NCBI RefSeq assembly: GCF_025352645.1
Contig: NZ_JANXSO010000074.1
Coordinates: 32,235 to 96,234, forward strand
Direction of reading: 5' to 3'
Source of the DNA: Iodobacter sp.
GTDB lineage: Bacteria; Pseudomonadota; Gammaproteobacteria; Burkholderiales; Chitinibacteraceae
Length of the DNA: 64,000 nt
Made by a program: the position numbers and the translations under genes. Under the pieces are notes generated by a model that was not told where the DNA came from, made no database searches, and saw only the letters and a program-made list of their open reading frames with translations. Below are positions 54,837-63,933 of this stretch, one piece after another; positions within the stretch are counted from its first letter, which is position 1, and every line of letters starts with the position of its first letter.

Positions 54837-55595
54837 CTAAATTTGAGTAAACCCCCCATCCACCGTCAGCTCTACCCCATTCACATAACGCGCATCATCC
54901 GATGCTAAAAACAAGGCGGCAGCGGCAATGTCTTCAGGCTGCGCCACATAGCCCAGCGGGACGACTTCTGCTGCGTAGCTATCCAGCCCGGCTAGCTGCT
55001 CTGCATCCCATTTCAAGCCATTCTCCATAATCGGTGTACGGGTCAGGCCTGGGCTCAGTGCATTCACCCGAATCTTGCGCCCTTTCAGATCATTGGCCCA
55101 AGAGCGTGCAAACGAGCGAACTGCAGCCTTAGAGGCATTATAAAGGCTCAAGTTTTCCATGCCTTTATTGGCCACAATCGAGGCCGTCAGCACGACAGAA
55201 CCACTCTCTTTTAGTAGCGGCAACAGGGTTTGCACCGTAAAAAAAACGCCCTTTACATTGATATCAAAGGTCTTAGCAAACTCTGCTTCAATCGTCTCAC
55301 CAAAATGGTTGTATTCTGCTATTCCAGCATTGGCAAATACCACGTCCAGCACGTCCCCCTGCTGCTCAATCGTGCTTTTCAGCTTTTGCAAATCGGCAAG
55401 CTCAGCCACATCCGACACCACAGCCAGCGCTCTTTCCCCCAGCGCCGTAACGGCAGCATCTAGTGTTTTAGCCGACCTACCGGTCACATAAACTCGGCGC
55501 GCCCCCTCATCCAGCAAAGCCTTAGCAATCGCAAAACCAATACCGGTAGAGCCACCGGTCACAACGGCGACCTGATTCTTAAATTTAGCTGACAT
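54837..55595 (-). CDS. SDR-family oxidoreductase
   Basis: A 252-residue classical short-chain dehydrogenase: TGGSTGIGFAIAKALLDEG for NAD(P), FANAGIAEYNHFGE, catalytic Ser in VLTASIVANKG, the YxxxK pair as YNASK, and the C-terminal VNGVELTVDGGFTQI. ArgArg after the first helix (GARRVYVTGRS) suggests NADP preference. The substrate is unknown. It is divergent from an ArsR-type regulator 130 nt away, with a candidate operator between them, so the regulator probably controls it. Confidence 0.93.
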   Translation of the reverse strand: MSAKFKNQVAVVTGGSTGIGFAIAKALLDEGARRVYVTGRSAKTLDAAVTALGERALAVVSDVAELADLQKLKSTIEQQGDVLDVVFANAGIAEYNHFGETIEAEFAKTFDINVKGVFFTVQTLLPLLKESGSVVLTASIVANKGMENLSLYNASKAAVRSFARSWANDLKGRKIRVNALSPGLTRTPIMENGLKWDAEQLAGLDSYAAEVVPLGYVAQPEDIAAAALFLASDDARYVNGVELTVDGGFTQI

Positions 55596-55659
55596 AGCGT
55601 AATCCTGTTTTTACTCAAGGGAGGGAGCAGCAAGCCCAAATGGCGAGCTGTTTTTTGCC

Positions 55660-55697
55660 AAGTTCATAAGTTCTATAATTATCGAACAATTGAACTT
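55660..55697. promoter_or_regulatory. Imperfect palindrome, candidate ArsR-family operator
   Basis: Arms AAGTTCA-TAA-GTTC and GAAC-AAT-TGAACTT surround TATAATTATC. AAGTTCA/TGAACTT and GTTC/GAAC pair exactly, 11 of 14 overall. It overlaps the space where promoters of both divergent genes should lie. Confidence 0.6.
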
Positions 55698-55724
55698 TAG
55701 CATGCACTATGCAACACTGCAAGC

Positions 55725-56033
55725 ATGAGAACACCAATCCACCCCTCAAAAGAAGATCTAACTCTGACCCGAGCGCTGTATGCGCTGAGCGACCCCGCAC
55801 GCCTTGCCATTGTGCAGAACCTTGCCAGCAAGGGCGAGCAGGCCTGCGGCGCTTTGTGCCAAGACATGGCCAAATCCACCGCATCGCATCATTTTAGGGT
55901 GCTGCGCGAAGCAGGCATTATTCGCATGACGGCGGATGGCACGCAGTTTATCAACAACATACGCAAAGAAGATCTAGACAGCCGCTTCCCTGGCTTGCTG
56001 GATGCAGTGCTTCGCTCATTGGCAATGACCTAA
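55725..56033 (+). CDS. ArsR-family winged-helix regulator
   Basis: A 102-residue transcription factor with the ArsR/SmtB fold: ALYALSDPARLAIVQNLASKG, then the recognition helix in CQDMAKSTASHHFRVLREAGII and the wing RMTADGTQFINNI. The ELCVC metal site of arsenic sensors is replaced by ACGALCQDM, with two cysteines spaced differently, so the signal may be a metal or a thiol-reactive agent; this is uncertain. It is divergent from the SDR oxidoreductase gene, its likely target, and probably controls itself. Confidence 0.92.
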   Translation: MRTPIHPSKEDLTLTRALYALSDPARLAIVQNLASKGEQACGALCQDMAKSTASHHFRVLREAGIIRMTADGTQFINNIRKEDLDSRFPGLLDAVLRSLAMT

Positions 56034-56148
56034 ATAAAATACCGTAAGCCACGGCCCCTCTGGGTAACAAATACCATTCCTACTCTCAAAATGAACTCCG
56101 TTTCACCTCTCTGGGTCGGACACTCATCTTTATTACCCTAAGATTTAT

Positions 56149-56679
56149 ATGAGCAACCGCTTAAAACTACGCCCTTTAGAACGATCTGATTTACGCTTTG
56201 CCCACGAGCTGAACAATAATGCCAAAATTATGCGTTATTGGTTTGAAGAGCCTTACGAGACTTTTTCTGAGCTTACCCAACTCTACGATCAGCATGTACA
56301 CGATGTACGCGAGCGCCGCTTTGTGGCCGTAGATGGCAATGATGAGATGGTGGGCTTTGTTGAATTAATTGAGCTGGATTACATTCATCGCCGCGGTGAA
56401 TTTCAGATCATGATTGCACCAGAGCAACAGGGCAAGGGCTATGCCAGCGAAGCGACTAGGCTGGCCGCCAGCTATGCGTTTTCTGTGCTTAATCTGCGTA
56501 AGCTTTATTTGGTGGTGGATGTGTCAAATAAAGCCGCCATTCATATTTATGAAAAATGCGGTTTTACCCAAGAGGCCGAGCTGATAGAAGAATATTTCAG
56601 CAACGGCACTTACCATAATGTCTTCAGAATGTGCCTATTCCAGCACAATTTCTTTGCCAAAAATCGAGTGTCAGCTTAA
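56149..56679 (+). CDS. speG: Spermidine N1-acetyltransferase
   Basis: GNAT enzyme that acetylates spermidine and spermine to lower polyamine toxicity. The 176 residues resemble E. coli SpeG closely: [55 protein letters not shown] (acetyl-CoA site), and [19 protein letters not shown]. The FEEPYE loop takes part in polyamine binding in SpeG. The stop overlaps the convergent flavoprotein gene by 4 nt. Only a weak ribosome site was seen. Confidence 0.94.
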   Translation: MSNRLKLRPLERSDLRFAHELNNNAKIMRYWFEEPYETFSELTQLYDQHVHDVRERRFVAVDGNDEMVGFVELIELDYIHRRGEFQIMIAPEQQGKGYASEATRLAASYAFSVLNLRKLYLVVDVSNKAAIHIYEKCGFTQEAELIEEYFSNGTYHNVFRMCLFQHNFFAKNRVSA

Positions 56680-57827
56680 ACCAAAACGGGCGGCAATTGC
56701 GCCGTTAGCGTTTGCTTCTGCTGGGTGGCTGCGCCCAATAAGGCAAAGCCCAGCAAATTGCCATTCGCATCCACAAAGCGCGCATCTAGCCCGCTCTCTA
56801 CATCAGTAATTTGCCATTGCCCCTGCGCCCCCACTGCGGGAGGTGCCACGATAGTTGGGCAGGCGGGTGTTTTCACCAGCACCGGCATGGCGGGGTATTT
56901 AACAGCTGTGGGTGTTCCGGCCAGAGTGGCGGCCAAGGCACGGGCGCAGTGCATGATGGGCATTACAAATGGCAAATTCAAACCCATTACCTCGGCACAA
57001 TCACCTAAAGCATAGATATGTGGATTGGATGTTTGTAAATTTTGATTCACCACAATGCCGCGATTCACATCCAGCTCTGCACTACCTGCCAGATGAATGC
57101 GGGGGCGTAAACCCACCGCAGAGACCAGCATACCCACTTCAACAATCGAGCCATCATTTAAACCCAGTAAATAACGCCCTTCCATATGATCATAATTTTG
57201 CGCCGCAAGGCCAAAATGAAACTCCACCCCTGCCGCCGTTAATTGCGCCGCTAGATAACGCCCCGCCGCTTCTGGCAATAAACGTGACAAAGGCCACGCT
57301 GCTGGCTCAAATACAATCGGTTTAATCCCAAGAGCTAATAAATCATTAGCAAATTCGCAACCAATTAAACCCGCCCCAAGAATACCTACCGTTGTTAAAC
57401 CAGGTAGTTTGGCGGCAAATTCGGCATAATCCTGAATATTATTCACAGAAACAACATCATCCCCCGCATTACCCCCCAAAGGCAGGTAGATAGGATCTGC
57501 GCCTAGAGCTAAAACCAAATCTTGATACACCAAGGCTTGACCATCAATCAGCAATACCTGCTGATTAGCCGTATCAATCCCCACCACTTCGGTAAAGGGG
57601 AGAATGGCCGCGCTTAATTCGGTCGCCATTTTGCTAGCAGATTTTAACACTAGGGACTCAGCTGTCTTATTACCCGCCAAAGCATTAGACAACATTGGCT
57701 TAGAATAAAAATCAGCGGCGTCTTCTGCAATAATAGTTAAAGGCGTGGTTTGATCTAATTTACGAAATTCACGCGCCAAATTATAGGCCGCCAAACCCGA
57801 ACCAATAATTATAATAGGAGTGCTCAT
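56676..57827 (-). CDS. FAD-dependent NAD(P)H oxidoreductase, rubredoxin reductase-like
   Basis: A 383-residue two-dinucleotide flavoprotein. It has the FAD motif [19 protein letters not shown], the NAD(P)H motif [21 protein letters not shown], and the second FAD contact [23 protein letters not shown] after the first domain and the [16 protein letters not shown] and [14 protein letters not shown] segments match rubredoxin-NAD reductases of the AlkT/RubB type. No rubredoxin gene is adjacent, so the electron acceptor is open. The ATG at 57827 has AGGA six nt upstream, which excludes the 8-codon longer frame. Confidence 0.9.
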   Translation of the reverse strand: MSTPIIIIGSGLAAYNLAREFRKLDQTTPLTIIAEDAADFYSKPMLSNALAGNKTAESLVLKSASKMATELSAAILPFTEVVGIDTANQQVLLIDGQALVYQDLVLALGADPIYLPLGGNAGDDVVSVNNIQDYAEFAAKLPGLTTVGILGAGLIGCEFANDLLALGIKPIVFEPAAWPLSRLLPEAAGRYLAAQLTAAGVEFHFGLAAQNYDHMEGRYLLGLNDGSIVEVGMLVSAVGLRPRIHLAGSAELDVNRGIVVNQNLQTSNPHIYALGDCAEVMGLNLPFVMPIMHCARALAATLAGTPTAVKYPAMPVLVKTPACPTIVAPPAVGAQGQWQITDVESGLDARFVDANGNLLGFALLGAATQQKQTLTAQLPPVLV

Positions 57828-57945
57828 TGTGCTTCCTGTGGTGTGCGTCAATAGATTAAGGTAAATCAGTTTCTCAGCATTTTTTAAAAAATAAATTTAA
57901 AATTTATCACTGTATTTCTAAGGAAACTCTAATTTATTCAGTTTC

Positions 57946-58010
57946 GTCATTCCCGCGCAGGCAGAAATCCAGTATTTACGAGATCCCCGATAAAAAAATT
58001 CGAAGATGAC
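57946..58010. repeat. Degenerate GTCATTCCCGCG repeat
   Basis: Opens GTCATTCCCGCG, contains AGAAATCCAG and ends GATGAC, so GTCAT/ATGAC are inverted. It lies in the gap between the flavoprotein gene and oxyR. Same type as 21262-21355. Confidence 0.5.
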
Positions 58011-58090
58011 AATTTAATCAGCGTTTGCCTAAATACAGCCAAACCCATTAATTTAACTTAATAAGAAATCACCCATATAAGCTGCAGAGC

Positions 58091-59026
58091 TTAATGCACA
58101 GGCTCATCCTGCAAAATACTCACGGAAGACAAGCGGGTATTGAGCACCGCTTGCCGTACAGCCTCTACTGCTGCAGCGCGCGGAAAATTACGTCGCCACG
58201 CCAAAATCACCCTACGGCTTGGGATAGGCTCTTTAAAAGGGCGAATCGTCAGTAAAGCATCATCAGCGGCACTCACCGATGAAGCCGGTAACACCGTTAC
58301 ACCAATCCCCCCCGCCACCATATGCCTAATCGTAGTAAGCGAGCTACCTTGCAAGGTGCGTTGCAAACTCCCTACCGGCAGGCTTTCACGATTTAAATCT
58401 GGGCAAGCTTGCAAGACGTGATCGCGAAAGCAATTACCAGAAGACAACAGCAAGACATTTTCATCCGCCAAAATAGATGAATCAATCTCTGTTTCGCTCT
58501 CCCAAGGATGGCCCTTAGGCGTTGCCACCACAAAAGGCTCGTCATAAACCGCTTGAGTGGCAAGGCCCGCTTCAAAAAAGGGCTCGGCCACGATGGCTAC
58601 ATCAATTTCACCCTGTTTGAGCATTTCAACTAGGCGTGCGGTGTAATTTTCTTCCAGCAAAATCTGCATTTGCGGCGCGGCAATACGCAGCTGCGGAATT
58701 AAATGTGGCAATAAATAGGGGCTAATCGTGTAGATAATCCCTAGTCGCAACGGCCCTGCCAGCGGGTCTTTGCCCTGCTCTGCCAGCTGCTTAATCAGCT
58801 GCACTTCTTCTAATACCCGCTGTGCCTGCTCCACTAAGCGCCCACCAATTGGCGTGAGGCTAACATCGCTCGCCGAGCGCTCAAATAGCGCCACGCCCAG
58901 CTCTTCTTCCAATTTTTTTACCGCCACAGATAAAGTGGGCTGCGAAACAAAACAGCTGGCCGCAGCACGGCCAAAATGGCGCTCTCTGGCCACGGCAACA
59001 ATATAGCGCAGCTCGGTTAGCGTCAT
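58091..59026 (-). CDS. oxyR: Peroxide-sensing LysR regulator OxyR
   Basis: A 311-residue LysR-type regulator. The N-terminal winged helix is TELRYIVAVARERHFGRAAA with SQPTLSVAVKKLEEELG. The redox pair Cys199 and Cys208 sits in GNCFRDHVLQACPD, at exactly the E. coli OxyR positions, so peroxide sensing through a disulfide is expected. The sensor domain has the LLPHLIP and EENYTARL segments of OxyR. Its ATG overlaps the dsbB stop by 4 nt, an unusual pairing of a peroxide sensor with a disulfide-forming protein. Confidence 0.94.
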   Translation of the reverse strand: MTLTELRYIVAVARERHFGRAAASCFVSQPTLSVAVKKLEEELGVALFERSASDVSLTPIGGRLVEQAQRVLEEVQLIKQLAEQGKDPLAGPLRLGIIYTISPYLLPHLIPQLRIAAPQMQILLEENYTARLVEMLKQGEIDVAIVAEPFFEAGLATQAVYDEPFVVATPKGHPWESETEIDSSILADENVLLLSSGNCFRDHVLQACPDLNRESLPVGSLQRTLQGSSLTTIRHMVAGGIGVTVLPASSVSAADDALLTIRPFKEPIPSRRVILAWRRNFPRAAAVEAVRQAVLNTRLSSVSILQDEPVH

Positions 59027-59514
59027 GCTTTAGCCTGCCAGAAACGAATACCCCAAGTGGCCGCAATCAGGCCACTAAAGCCTATGAGCGCAATCACCGG
59101 CAGCGATAAACCAAAGAGACTCCAATCAATCACACCACATTCCCCGTGCCCTGTTAGCACGCCTTTAAATACCTGCAACCATGGCTGGGTTTCCATTAAG
59201 TAATTGAGCCCCGGCCCACAAGAAGGCAATTTGCTTGGATCAATAAAATACTGAATCGCCACATGCCTTGCTGCCACACCCGCACCTGCCAGCCCAACGA
59301 TAGTCAACAAGATCGGCCAAAAACGACTCATCCGTGGCAGTGGCACTGCAGCGGCGCAAAAAGACAGCAAGCCAAAGGTAATAAAACCCACTCGCTGAAA
59401 AATACATAGCGGACATGGGCTTAAAAATTGAGTTTTTTCTAGATACAGCGCAAAAGCAATGGTGCTCGCGCAAAATAAAGATAGGGCTAAGTGCCCCAAA
59501 CGCCAACGCAACAT
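59023..59514 (-). CDS. dsbB: Disulfide bond formation protein B
   Basis: Inner-membrane quinone reductase that re-oxidises DsbA. The 163-residue protein has four membrane helices, the first redox pair Cys34-Pro-Leu-Cys37 in SPCPLCIFQRVGF, and the second pair Cys99 and Cys126 in the large periplasmic loop (LPSCGPGLNYLM and HGECGVIDW). The ATG at 59514 has GGAG six nt upstream; a TTG four codons before is less likely. It is co-transcribed with oxyR. Confidence 0.95.
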   Translation of the reverse strand: MLRWRLGHLALSLFCASTIAFALYLEKTQFLSPCPLCIFQRVGFITFGLLSFCAAAVPLPRMSRFWPILLTIVGLAGAGVAARHVAIQYFIDPSKLPSCGPGLNYLMETQPWLQVFKGVLTGHGECGVIDWSLFGLSLPVIALIGFSGLIAATWGIRFWQAKA

Positions 59515-59614
59515 GAAGCACTCCAATCGCCATCAATAGATACAGACTATTCTATCAGCCAACTCGATCAAGTGGGTACTTATGTAAGCACGGAATAAGC
59601 GTTGTTAACGAAGA

Positions 59615-59680
59615 GTAATCTGTAAATATTACAGATTACCGCCCCCTAACCCCAAGGCTAACGACTTGGGGTTAGGGGGC
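59615..59680. repeat. Two adjacent perfect hairpins between patatin gene and dsbB
   Basis: GTAATCTGTAA-ATA-TTACAGATTAC (59615-59639) and the 16-bp GCCCCCTAACCCCAAG / CTTGGGGTTAGGGGGC with an 8-nt loop (59641-59680), one nt apart. The second overlaps the patatin stop at 59658. No T-run follows on either strand. Confidence 0.75.
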
Positions 59681-60866
59681 AGGTGTCCGGCTCGCCAACA
59701 CTTTCTTGAATTTCAGACAAAAAGGTGCGTAATTCTTGCTCCTTATCCATGGCATCGCGATAGCCCAGCTCAATTAGTTTGCGAGAATAACCACTACAAA
59801 ACAATAAATAGCTGGCCACCACCGAGCCCTGATGACGAAACGCCCCCATGCCGCCCAATAAAAAACGCATCCCCACTGGGAATTCCAACTTAAACGCCAC
59901 CGCCAGCCGCTCTAATGGCTGTGATGGGGAAATCGTCAGTACTTGTATCGGCCGCAGCCCCAGTGGCAAAGTACGTATCACCTCCGCAGGCACTGCGGCA
60001 AGCGTCCGATTGATTCTATTTAGCCTTTCTAGATCTGTGTCTAGCCCATCCAAAAAAATGCTATTCATTAAGTGCCCCATCACTTGGGCCAAAGTAGGAT
60101 AGCGCGTGTGTTTTTCTCGTACAGCAGGATCAGTCAGGGGCGGAGCCACCCCAATCACCAAAATGCGCTCAGCCCCAAGATGGATCGCAGGGCTGATCGG
60201 CGCAATTTGCCGCACCGAACCATCACCAAAATACTCACGATGTAAACGTACCGCAGGAAACAACAAAGGAATTGCTGCGGAGGCCATTAAATGATCCACG
60301 CTAATGCTCGCCTTTACCCCCACCCGAGAGGCGCGCCGCCAAACATCTAAATCGGCCGCCCCCTGAAAAAAAGACACCGATTGCCCCGATGTATAGCCCG
60401 ATGCAGAGATCGATAAAGCCCTGAGCGCGCCCGCATTAATAGCGTGTTGAATCCCTGAAAAATCTACGCGATCTATCAATAAATCACGCAGCGGTGAATT
60501 ATTAAGAAAAGCACGTGGATTATGTTTTCCCATCCCACCCACTAGAAGCGACAATAACCAATGACCCCCTGAGCTTAATAAGTGCCATATAGAGCAATGA
60601 TAAATCAGCTCGGGGCTTAGCCCCTGCCAAAGCCTTGCTAATTCAAAAACTGAGCGGCGAAAATTCATGGCCCCCGCCGCTACGGCCACTGCGTTAATCC
60701 CCCCCGCTGAAGTACCACAGATAATAGGGAAAGGGTTGGAGGCTCCTTTAGGCAGCAATCTAGCAATTGCCAACAACACCCCAACTTGATAAGCCGCCCT
60801 TGCCCCGCCCCCTGACAAAATCAAGGCCGTATTTGCACGGTGCGCCTGCATTCTCTTGCTCAACAT
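59658..60866 (-). CDS. Patatin-like phospholipase
   Basis: A 402-residue lipid acyl hydrolase. It has the oxyanion loop LSGGGARAAYQVGVL, the nucleophile elbow GTSAGG (Ser near residue 53), and the catalytic Asp in FGDGSVRQIAPISPAI. There is no signal peptide, so it is cytoplasmic or secreted by another route. The stretch after the catalytic Asp (about 230-320, VIGVAPP, MNSIFLDGLDTDLERLNRIN) matches bacterial patatins with a DUF3336-free layout. The role could be membrane lipid turnover; the substrate is unknown. The 3' end lies within a strong hairpin. Confidence 0.92.
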   Translation of the reverse strand: MLSKRMQAHRANTALILSGGGARAAYQVGVLLAIARLLPKGASNPFPIICGTSAGGINAVAVAAGAMNFRRSVFELARLWQGLSPELIYHCSIWHLLSSGGHWLLSLLVGGMGKHNPRAFLNNSPLRDLLIDRVDFSGIQHAINAGALRALSISASGYTSGQSVSFFQGAADLDVWRRASRVGVKASISVDHLMASAAIPLLFPAVRLHREYFGDGSVRQIAPISPAIHLGAERILVIGVAPPLTDPAVREKHTRYPTLAQVMGHLMNSIFLDGLDTDLERLNRINRTLAAVPAEVIRTLPLGLRPIQVLTISPSQPLERLAVAFKLEFPVGMRFLLGGMGAFRHQGSVVASYLLFCSGYSRKLIELGYRDAMDKEQELRTFLSEIQESVGEPDTCPLTPSR

Positions 60867-61102
60867 AATCGGCCTCTTGATCGAATCAATCTGTTCTAGG
60901 CTCTAAAAGCCCAAAGCCATTGGCATACTCTTACGCTAGCTCGAAGCCATCCTTACCGCAAGCACCGATGCCGAATAGACCCTATTCTTGCTCAAGTAAA
61001 TTTCCACCCCATAGCACGCAAAGGCAGATACCCATTATTGACAAAACTACAAATTATTAAGGAAACACGAAATAGCAATTAGTCTTCTTACGCGGTTTTC
61101 GG

Positions 61103-61108
61103 TATAAT
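61103..61108 (+). promoter_or_regulatory. -10 box of the guaB promoter
   Basis: Perfect TATAAT. The -35 is poor (TTAGTC-like, 18 nt upstream), suggesting help from an activator or an AT-rich UP element. It gives a leader of about 25 nt. Confidence 0.6.
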
Positions 61109-61137
61109 GCCGTTTTGGCGACTAAGGATTCTGCACC

Positions 61138-62607
61138 ATGCGCGTGATTCAGAAGGCCCTCACCTTTGACGATGTACTCCTCGTCCCGGCCCATTCAAAC
61201 ATCCTACCGCGTGATGTCGATTTATCGACACAATTCACCCGTAATATTCGCCTGAATCTACCGCTGGCTTCTGCAGCGATGGATACAGTGACTGAGGCTC
61301 GCCTCGCCATTGCAATCGCCCAAGAAGGCGGCATGGGGATTATTCATAAGAATATGACCCCAGTGATGCAAGCGAAAGAAGTATCCAAAGTAAAACGCTA
61401 CGAATCAGGCATTGTTAAGGATCCGATTACCGTATCCCCAGAGATGCTGGTTCGTGACGTGCATGAACTCACCCGTCAGCATAAAATCTCTGGGTTGCCT
61501 GTGATCGATAAATCCGGCCAATTGGTCGGCATCGTCACCAACCGCGATTTACGTTTTGAAACACGCCTTGACGTGGCTGTCAGCAGCATCATGACACCCA
61601 AAGAGCGCTTGATTACCGTAAACGAAGGCGATTCGATCGAATCCGCCCGCGTGCTGATGCACGAGCACCGCCTTGAGCGCGTGTTGGTGATCGATGAAAA
61701 CTTCAAGCTAAAAGGCTTGATTACCGTTAAAGACTTGATCAAAACCTCTGAGCACCCCAATGCGGCCAAAGACGATCAAGGTCGCCTGCGCTGCGGCGCG
61801 GCTGTTGGCGTGGGTGCTGGCACGGAAGAGCGCGTAAAGCTGCTTTCTGAAGCCGGTGTAGATGTGATCGTGGTAGATACCGCCCACGGACACAGCCAAG
61901 GTGTGATCGATCGTGTGCGTTGGGTGAAGCAAAACTATCCGCACATCCAAGTGATTGGCGGCAATATCGCCACCGCTGCTGCCGCTTTAGCTTTGGCTGA
62001 AGCCGGTGCCGATGCCGTAAAAGTGGGGATTGGCCCAGGCTCGATCTGCACCACGCGTATTGTAGCGGGTGTGGGTGTACCGCAAATCACTGCGGTAGCC
62101 AATGTGGCTGACGCACTCGCTGGTACAGGCATTCCACTGATTGCTGACGGTGGCATTCGCTACTCTGGCGACATCTCTAAAGCCATCGCCGCCGGCGCAA
62201 GCTCGGTAATGTTGGGTGGCTTATTTGGCGGCACAGACGAAGCGCCGGGTGAAGTAGAGCTTTATCAAGGCCGCACTTATAAGAGCTACCGTGGCATGGG
62301 CTCCTTAGGCGCAATGGCCGGCAGCAACGGCTCATCTGATCGTTATTTCCAAGACAATGTAAATAACGCAGATAAATTAGTACCCGAAGGCATTGAAGGC
62401 CGTGTGGCCTACAAAGGGCCGATTACCGCCATCATCCATCAACTCATGGGCGGCTTGCGCTCTTCCATGGGGTATTTGGGCTGCAAAAACATCACAGAAA
62501 TCCACGAAAAAGCCGAATTTGTGCAAATTACCGCAGCCGGCATTCGCGAATCGCACGTGCATGATGTGCAAATCACCAAAGAAGCACCAAACTACCATAC
62601 CGACTAA
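61138..62607 (+). CDS. guaB: Inosine-5'-monophosphate dehydrogenase
   Basis: NAD-dependent oxidation of IMP to XMP, the committed step to GMP. The 489 residues contain the catalytic barrel with [13 protein letters not shown] at the start, [17 protein letters not shown], and an inserted CBS pair (about residues 95-205, [17 protein letters not shown] and [18 protein letters not shown]). The catalytic Cys304 is in [15 protein letters not shown], with the mobile flap region [12 protein letters not shown] after it. guaA, often adjacent, is not downstream; an IS element begins there instead. Confidence 0.97.
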   Translation: MRVIQKALTFDDVLLVPAHSNILPRDVDLSTQFTRNIRLNLPLASAAMDTVTEARLAIAIAQEGGMGIIHKNMTPVMQAKEVSKVKRYESGIVKDPITVSPEMLVRDVHELTRQHKISGLPVIDKSGQLVGIVTNRDLRFETRLDVAVSSIMTPKERLITVNEGDSIESARVLMHEHRLERVLVIDENFKLKGLITVKDLIKTSEHPNAAKDDQGRLRCGAAVGVGAGTEERVKLLSEAGVDVIVVDTAHGHSQGVIDRVRWVKQNYPHIQVIGGNIATAAAALALAEAGADAVKVGIGPGSICTTRIVAGVGVPQITAVANVADALAGTGIPLIADGGIRYSGDISKAIAAGASSVMLGGLFGGTDEAPGEVELYQGRTYKSYRGMGSLGAMAGSNGSSDRYFQDNVNNADKLVPEGIEGRVAYKGPITAIIHQLMGGLRSSMGYLGCKNITEIHEKAEFVQITAAGIRESHVHDVQITKEAPNYHTD

Positions 62608-62623
62608 GCATTAGCGCTTAATC

Positions 62624-62660
62624 AAAAACCGGATCACCCCATGGTGCATCCGGTTTTTTT
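62624..62660 (+). terminator. Intrinsic terminator after guaB
   Basis: AAAAACCGGAT / ATCCGGTTTTT stem, continuing into TTTTTTT. Confidence 0.9.
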
Positions 62661-62804
62661 ATGCTTGCTATGCCAATTAACAAGTGCACGCCGAGGAAAC
62701 CGACGAATTGGCCGCCGGGCTATTACAACCCAGCTGGGTAGCACACACACAAAACCAGCTCATTTTTAAGTAGAATTTTCTCGTAGTCTTTGAGGAGCTT
62801 CTAC
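62661..62804. other. Junction between guaB terminator and IS3 orfA
   Basis: Contains a 29-codon frame from GTG 62683 to TAG 62772 reading HAEETDELAAGLLQPSW, perhaps the start or remnant of a gene cut by the IS. A CCCAGCTGGG palindrome lies at about 62731-62740. No firm assignment. Confidence 0.3.
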
Positions 62805-63860
62805 ATGAAAGCAGCACGTTATTCTGACAGTCAGATTATTGCGATTTTAAAGCAGGCCGAAGCCGGCTCGACCGTCCCCGATCTGTGCCGAGAGCACGGT
62901 ATGAGTTCCGCCTCTTTTTATAAGTGGCGCGCTAAGTTTGGCGGCATGGACGTTTCCATGATGACGCGCATGAAAGAGCTGGAAGATGAGAATAAGCGTC
63001 TTAAAAAGATGTATATCGAAGCCCAAATGCAGGCGGACATCATCAAGGAAGCCATGTCAAAAAGTGGTGAAGCCATCTCAGCGCCGCGAGATGGCTCACT
63101 GGGCCGTTGAAAGCAAGGCCGTTTCTATTCGCGTGGCTTGCGCCAGTTTTGCAATTAGCACGACTTGCTATCGCTATGTTCGTAAGCTAGATGTAGAAAA
63201 CGCAAAAATTGCGGATTCGCTGATTCAGCTCACTGAAACCAATCGAAACTGGGGCTTTGGCCTCTGCTTTTTGCATCTGCGAAATGTAAAGAAAAAGCGC
63301 TGGAATCATAAACGCGTCTACAGGATTTACTGCGATTTAGAGTTAAATCTACGGATTAAGCCTAAAAAGCGCTTAGAACGCGAAACGCCAGCGCCATTAG
63401 CGGTGCCAGCGGCAAAAAATGAAACATGGTCGATGGATTTTATGCACGATCAATTAGCCGATGGCCGCAGCATTCGCTTATTCAATGTGATCGATGATTT
63501 TAATCGGGAAGGATTAGGCATTGAAGTCGATTTCTCTTTGCCAGCAGAACGCGTAATACGCAGCTTGAATCAAATCATTGAATGGCGCGGCAAGCCAAAA
63601 CGAATCAGATCCGATAATGGCCCTGAATATATTAGTCACCTATTAAAAAATTGGGCAGAGCAACAATCGATTGAATTGGCCTATATTCAGCCCGGTAACC
63701 CGCAGCAAAATGCATATATCGAGCGTTATAATCGAACTGTGCGTTATGAATGGCTAGCTTGCGATGATTTTGAAAGCCTTGCTGAAGTACAAGAAACTGC
63801 GACACAATGGCTTTGGACATACAATAACGAACACCCGCATATGGGATTGGGCGGCATCAG
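62757..63860 (+). mobile_element. IS3-family insertion sequence, interrupted at its 3' end
   Basis: Carries orfA and orfB of an IS51/IS407-like IS3 element. The left end is not certain; it lies between the guaB terminator and orfA, probably near 62757, where the sequence changes to TTTTTAAGTAGAATTTTCTC. The right end is not in the window because an IS256-type element has inserted inside the end of orfB at about 63860. Confidence 0.75.
62805..63110 (+). CDS. IS3-family transposase OrfA, frame altered at the slippery site
   Basis: Helix-turn-helix protein that recognises the IS ends: [37 protein letters not shown], and a C-terminal leucine-zipper-like segment ([20 protein letters not shown]). 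The ATG at 62805 has GAGG upstream. Normal relatives end in a SKKW-type tail at an A6G slippery run. Here the run at 63059-63063 has only five A, so OrfA reads on for about 15 unrelated residues ([15 protein letters not shown]) and orfB sits in the +1 rather than the -1 frame. Programmed frameshifting to make OrfAB is probably lost. Confidence 0.88.
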   Translation: MKAARYSDSQIIAILKQAEAGSTVPDLCREHGMSSASFYKWRAKFGGMDVSMMTRMKELEDENKRLKKMYIEAQMQADIIKEAMSKSGEAISAPRDGSLGR

Positions 63861-63933
63861 AGCCTGTAAATCTTTCTGTGTAAATGCCTTTGGAATTATT
63901 GGTGGCCGTTCAGCCGGTCACCAAATTCTATAA
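63065..63933 (+). pseudogene. IS3-family transposase OrfB (DDE integrase), 3' end replaced
   Basis: Catalytic part of the IS3 transposase, starting around GTG at 63065 ([17 protein letters not shown]) and normally made as an OrfAB fusion. The rve/DDE core is intact: first Asp in [16 protein letters not shown], second Asp in [12 protein letters not shown], Glu in [16 protein letters not shown]. After HMGLGGI (63859) the family ending (TP-x-x-x-L type) is missing; the frame runs 24 residues into antisense of an IS256-type element before stopping. With the altered slippery site upstream this element is unlikely to move by itself. Confidence 0.85.

Noticed and set aside
59641..59680. Simple intrinsic terminator of the patatin gene
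   Set aside because: The hairpin overlaps the stop codon and has no T-run after it on minus.
62683..62772. Short frame AEETDELAAGLLQPSW before the IS3 element
   Set aside because: Slightly like the start of EgtD-type methyltransferases, but too short and divergent to name; kept only as a possible remnant.
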